Program-made: the position numbers and the translations under genes
Shown: piece by piece, positions 8,010 to 9,772 of the stretch
How the letters are laid out: the number at the start of each line of letters is the position of its first letter
How positions within the stretch are numbered: position 1 is the first letter of the stretch
DNA from: Ilumatobacteraceae bacterium
Lineage (GTDB): Bacteria > Actinomycetota > Acidimicrobiia > Acidimicrobiales > Ilumatobacteraceae
Reading direction: 5' to 3'
NCBI GenBank assembly: GCA_019090765.1
Contig: JAHRVJ010000288.1
Location: 1-9,772 of the forward strand
DNA: 9,772 bases
The notes under the pieces: model-generated
Database searches by the model: none
Told to the model about the DNA's origin: nothing
Seen by the model: the letters and a program-made list of their open reading frames with translations, nothing else

Positions 8010-8715
8010 GACGGTCGTGACCAACGGTGCGCGACCAATAATTGAGCCGCCCCCCTCGCGCTACTCGATGCCCAACCCGGCGGATGCGCCACCGGGGGAA
8101 GACCTGGTTGCCGTTGGCGCCGATCTCGCGCCCGGGACTCTGCTATCGGCCTATCGAAGTGGGCTCTTCCCAATGCCAGTCGATCCTCGAAAACGACGAA
8201 CAGACATCGCCTGGTATTCGCCTGATCCCCGCGGCATCATTCCCCTCAGCGAACTCCACGTCAGCCGCTCACTTGTCAAAAGCATGCGCCGTTTCGAGAT
8301 TCGAATGAACTCCGAGTTCATCTCAGTCGTCCGCGGCTGCGGGAACCCCGATCGACCGGGGTGGTGGATTACCAACGCCATCGTCGACGCATACGAGACG
8401 CTCTTCCAACTTGGTTGGGCCCACTCGGTGGAGGTCTACGAGGCGGGCGAACTGGTCGGCGGCCTCTACGGCCTTCGAATAAGCCAGTTTTTCGCCGCTG
8501 AATCTATGTTCCATACCGCAACTGACGCCTCGAAGGCTGCTCTGGTAGGACTCGTTGAATGGCTCAATCGCACCAACGCGACACTGCTTGATGTGCAATG
8601 GAACACCGATCACCTGACGTCTCTAGGAGCGGTCAATGTCAGCCGCGTCGACTATCTCACGATGTTGCGGGCCGCGACCGCTGACGCCGAATCACTACGA
8701 ATTGAACCGGGCTGA
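8008..8715 (+). CDS. aat: Leucyl/phenylalanyl-tRNA-protein transferase
   Basis: 235 aa, typical for the family. The frame is open far upstream (to 7699), but that part overlaps the dehydrogenase and is Arg/Ser/Trp-rich nonsense; ATG 8008 is the first sensible start and GTG 8017 the alternative. Motifs in order: DLVAVGADL (32-40), GLFPM (52-56), AWYSPDPRGIIPL (68-80), WWITNAIVDAYETL (119-132), AHSVEVYEAGELVGGLYGL (138-156), AESMF (164-168, usually GESMF), ASK (174-176) and DVQWNTDHLTSLGA (195-208). The enzyme moves Leu or Phe from aminoacyl-tRNA to proteins with N-terminal Arg or Lys, marking them for ClpS-guided degradation by a Clp protease in the cytoplasm. The gene begins 55 nt after the dehydrogenase without a clear ribosome-binding sequence, and its function appears unrelated to its neighbours. 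Confidence 0.93.
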   Translation: MTVVTNGARPIIEPPPSRYSMPNPADAPPGEDLVAVGADLAPGTLLSAYRSGLFPMPVDPRKRRTDIAWYSPDPRGIIPLSELHVSRSLVKSMRRFEIRMNSEFISVVRGCGNPDRPGWWITNAIVDAYETLFQLGWAHSVEVYEAGELVGGLYGLRISQFFAAESMFHTATDASKAALVGLVEWLNRTNATLLDVQWNTDHLTSLGAVNVSRVDYLTMLRAATADAESLRIEPG

Positions 8716-8736
8716 GCAATGAGTGCTGAGATAAAC

Positions 8737-8767
8737 CGGAGCGGGTGGTCCGCCACCACCCGCTCCG
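8737..8767 (+). terminator. Strong hairpin after aat, likely terminator
   Basis: CGGAGCGGGTGGT (8737-8749) and ACCACCCGCTCCG (8755-8767) form a perfect 13-bp stem with a 5-nt loop, starting 22 nt after the aat stop. No T-run follows on the + strand, so it would be the U-less kind of terminator common in actinobacteria. Read on the - strand the stem is followed by GTTTATCT, which is closer to a classical intrinsic terminator, so it may act in both directions. Confidence 0.6.
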
Positions 8768-8796
8768 AGATCTTCGCCGACCAGAGTCAACTGGCC

Positions 8797-8811
8797 GGCG
8801 GGGTTCCCGCC
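8797..8811. other. Small GC hairpin in the aat-mutase gap
   Basis: GGCGGG (8797-8802) and CCCGCC (8806-8811) can form a 6-bp stem with a 3-nt loop. It directly abuts the 7-nt repeat tract. It is short but entirely G-C; its role is unknown. Confidence 0.4.
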
Positions 8812-8852
8812 AAACTGGAACCTGAAACCTGCACCCTGCGAACTTGCGAACC
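8812..8852. repeat. Degenerate 7-nt tandem repeat
   Basis: The sequence falls into units AAACTGG, AACCTGA, AACCTGC, ACCCTGC, GAACTTGC (8 nt) and GAACC, with consensus close to AACCTGN. Five to six copies are recognisable, and the last merges into the left arm of the following hairpin. Such heptamer tracts do not fit any coding frame here. They resemble simple repeats that accumulate between genes in some bacteria. Confidence 0.5.
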
Positions 8853-8892
8853 GGGAGCACCCGCCAAGGGGGGTAACGGGTGCTCCGGTTCG
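8847..8892. other. Long bulged hairpin with a six-G (six-C on - strand) loop
   Basis: The left arm 8847-8863 (CGAACCGG, one extra G, AGCACCCG) pairs with the right arm 8877-8892 (CGGGTGCTCCGGTTCG), giving 16 pairs with one bulged G. The 13-nt loop (8864-8876) contains GGGGGG on the + strand, hence CCCCCC on the - strand. It could be a second terminator, part of an intergenic repeat unit, or a piece of a structured RNA. Confidence 0.5.
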
Positions 8893-8942
8893 AACGTCGT
8901 CCGCTGGGGACACCTAATTCTTCGGACCAATACCTCCCCGAC

Positions 8943-8972
8943 TTGAGGAGTTCTTGTTCAAGCCACAACACT
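8943..8972 (+). promoter_or_regulatory. Weak candidate promoter of the mutase gene
   Basis: TTGAGG (8943-8948) is followed after 18 nt by AACACT (8967-8972), with the mutase ATG 6 nt further on. The geometry is the same as the candidate leaderless promoter before the dehydrogenase, but the -10 is a poor match (only A at position 2 and T at position 6 of TANNNT). It is listed because no ribosome-binding sequence explains the start at 8979. Confidence 0.2.
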
Positions 8973-8978
8973 CTCCAT

Positions 8979-9772
8979 ATGAGCAACTCTGATCCCGGCT
9001 CGTCATCCACCCACACATCGCGGGCCGCAGCGCCGCCTGAGCCATCTGGCCGCGCCAAGGATCGCCCTTGGATGATGCGCACCTACTCGGGGCATTCGAG
9101 CGCCAAAGCGTCGAACGAGTTGTACCGGACAAACCTTGCCAAAGGACAAACCGGTCTCTCGATCGCCTTCGACCTCCCGACGCAAACCGGGTACGACCCA
9201 GATTCGAAAATGGCGAGGGGTGAGGTCGGCAAGGTCGGCGTTCCCGTAGTGCATCTCGGACACATGCGGTCGCTGCTCGATCAGATTCCGCCGGGCCAGA
9301 TGAACACGTCGATGACGATCAACGCGACCGCGGCATGGCTCCTGGCGCTATACGTCGCTAACGCTGAAGAGCAGGGGATTGATCCGGTCGACCTGCGTGG
9401 CACCACCCAGAACGACATCGTCAAGGAGTACCTGTCGCGGGGCACCTACATCTTCCCGCCTGATCCATCGCGCCGACTAATCGTCGACATGGTCGCGTGG
9501 TGCGCGAACAACGCACCCCGCTGGAATCCGATGAACGTCTGCTCGTACCACCTCCAAGAAGCGGGGGCGACACCCGAGCAGGAGATCGCCTACTCGATGG
9601 CGACGGCCATCGGGGTGCTCGACGCAGTACGCGATTCGGGGCAGGTGCCCGCCGAACAGTTCAGCCAGGTGTTCGGCTCGATCTCGTTCTTCGTCAACGC
9701 TGGCATCCGATTTGTTGAAGAGGTCTGCAAGCTCCGCGCGATGACCGACATGTGGGAGCAGATCGGTCGCGA
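8979..9772 (+). CDS. ecm: Ethylmalonyl-CoA mutase (MeaA/Ecm-type), 3' end outside window
   Basis: 264 codons are visible and the gene runs off the right edge; the family is about 650-700 aa with a C-terminal B12-binding domain not seen here. After a low-complexity N-terminus (1-26) come KDRPWMMRTYSGHS (27-40), NLAKGQTGLSIAFDLPTQTGYD (52-73), MNTSMTIN (108-115), GTTQNDIVKEYLSRGTYIFPP (141-161), NVCSYHLQEAG (186-196) and FFVNAGIRF (237-245). PTQTGYD replaces the THRGYD of methylmalonyl-CoA mutase and is what I recall from MeaA/Ecm proteins; R154 and H191 match the substrate-binding Arg and His of the mutase family. It would rearrange ethylmalonyl-CoA to methylsuccinyl-CoA with adenosylcobalamin in the ethylmalonyl-CoA pathway. 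ATG 8979 is the only ATG before the conserved region but lacks a ribosome-binding sequence. A closely related mutase of different substrate cannot be fully excluded. Confidence 0.88.
   Translation, partial: MSNSDPGSSSTHTSRAAAPPEPSGRAKDRPWMMRTYSGHSSAKASNELYRTNLAKGQTGLSIAFDLPTQTGYDPDSKMARGEVGKVGVPVVHLGHMRSLLDQIPPGQMNTSMTINATAAWLLALYVANAEEQGIDPVDLRGTTQNDIVKEYLSRGTYIFPPDPSRRLIVDMVAWCANNAPRWNPMNVCSYHLQEAGATPEQEIAYSMATAIGVLDAVRDSGQVPAEQFSQVFGSISFFVNAGIRFVEEVCKLRAMTDMWEQIGR

Larger units (their letters stand above)
8716..8978. other. Structured intergenic gap between aat and the mutase gene
   Basis: These 263 nt have no convincing gene. They hold, in order, a perfect 13-bp hairpin, a 6-bp hairpin, a run of degenerate 7-nt repeats, a 16-bp hairpin with one bulge and a 13-nt loop, and a final 85 nt with only weak 5-bp complementarities and a purine-rich GAGGAG at 8945-8950. 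The GAGGAG lies 28 nt from the mutase ATG, too far to be its ribosome-binding site. I looked for a cobalamin-riboswitch B12 box because the next enzyme uses adenosylcobalamin, and saw none. Confidence 0.7.

Noticed and set aside
8886..8895. GGTTCGAAC resembling a tRNA T-loop.
   Set aside because: The flanking five bases on each side do not pair, and no anticodon or acceptor stem can be built; it is part of the right arm of a hairpin.
8719..8946. A 75-codon + strand frame beginning just after the aat stop.
   Set aside because: It spans the hairpins and the 7-nt repeats, has no ribosome-binding sequence and resembles no family I know; its composition is explained by the repeats.
8716..8978. 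A cobalamin riboswitch before the B12-dependent mutase gene.
   Set aside because: I could not find the B12 box or the usual conserved junction sequences on the + strand.
8657..9132. Several - strand frames (72 to 141 codons) opposite the gap and the mutase gene.
   Set aside because: They overlap well-supported genes or hairpin DNA, and their Arg/Ser/Gly-rich translations look like antisense shadows.

Overview
The window reads as a chromosomal segment of a fairly high-GC actinobacterium. The best guess is an acidimicrobial (Acidimicrobiia-like), possibly marine, heterotroph. This rests on the acidic lipoprotein cyclophilin next to a small membrane protein, the actinobacterial style of the 3-hydroxyacyl-CoA dehydrogenase and MeaA-type mutase, and apparently leaderless starts. 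It is inferred from remembered family features, not from a search. I see no insertion sequence, phage gene, CRISPR array, tRNA or rRNA.

Layout. (1) Positions 1-980, + strand: the end of a small single-pass membrane protein gene, overlapping by 1 nt a gene for an exported lipoprotein of the cyclophilin family. (2) Positions 1013-6969, - strand: a complete seven-gene mrp (mnh) operon in the order A-B-C-D-E-F-G, every junction overlapping by 1 to 8 nt. It encodes a multisubunit Na+/H+ antiporter related to the membrane arm of complex I. It converges on the cyclophilin gene with only 32 nt between them. (3) Positions 6970-7100: a short divergent control region. (4) Positions 7101-8715, + strand: a 3-hydroxybutyryl-CoA dehydrogenase gene, then aat for leucyl/phenylalanyl-tRNA-protein transferase. 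(5) Positions 8716-8978: a 263-nt non-coding gap with a perfect 13-bp hairpin, a small hairpin, a degenerate 7-nt tandem repeat and a second long hairpin. (6) From 8979 to the right edge, + strand: the first 264 codons of an ethylmalonyl-CoA mutase (MeaA/Ecm-type) gene.

How the genes fit together. The Mrp complex would use the proton gradient to expel Na+ and set cytoplasmic pH, as expected in a saline or alkaline habitat. The dehydrogenase and the ethylmalonyl-CoA mutase are both steps of the ethylmalonyl-CoA pathway for acetate/acetyl-CoA assimilation; crotonyl-CoA carboxylase/reductase (ccr) is not in the window and would be expected nearby or elsewhere. Aat serves the N-degron/ClpS-ClpAP proteolysis route and looks unrelated to its neighbours.

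Most of the window is ordinary, well-known biology. The points most worth a second look are the structured repeat-bearing gap before the mutase gene, a paired cysteine substitution across the active-site hairpin of the cyclophilin, the Arg-Ser-Arg cofactor loop of the dehydrogenase, and the possible leaderless promoters of hbd and aat.
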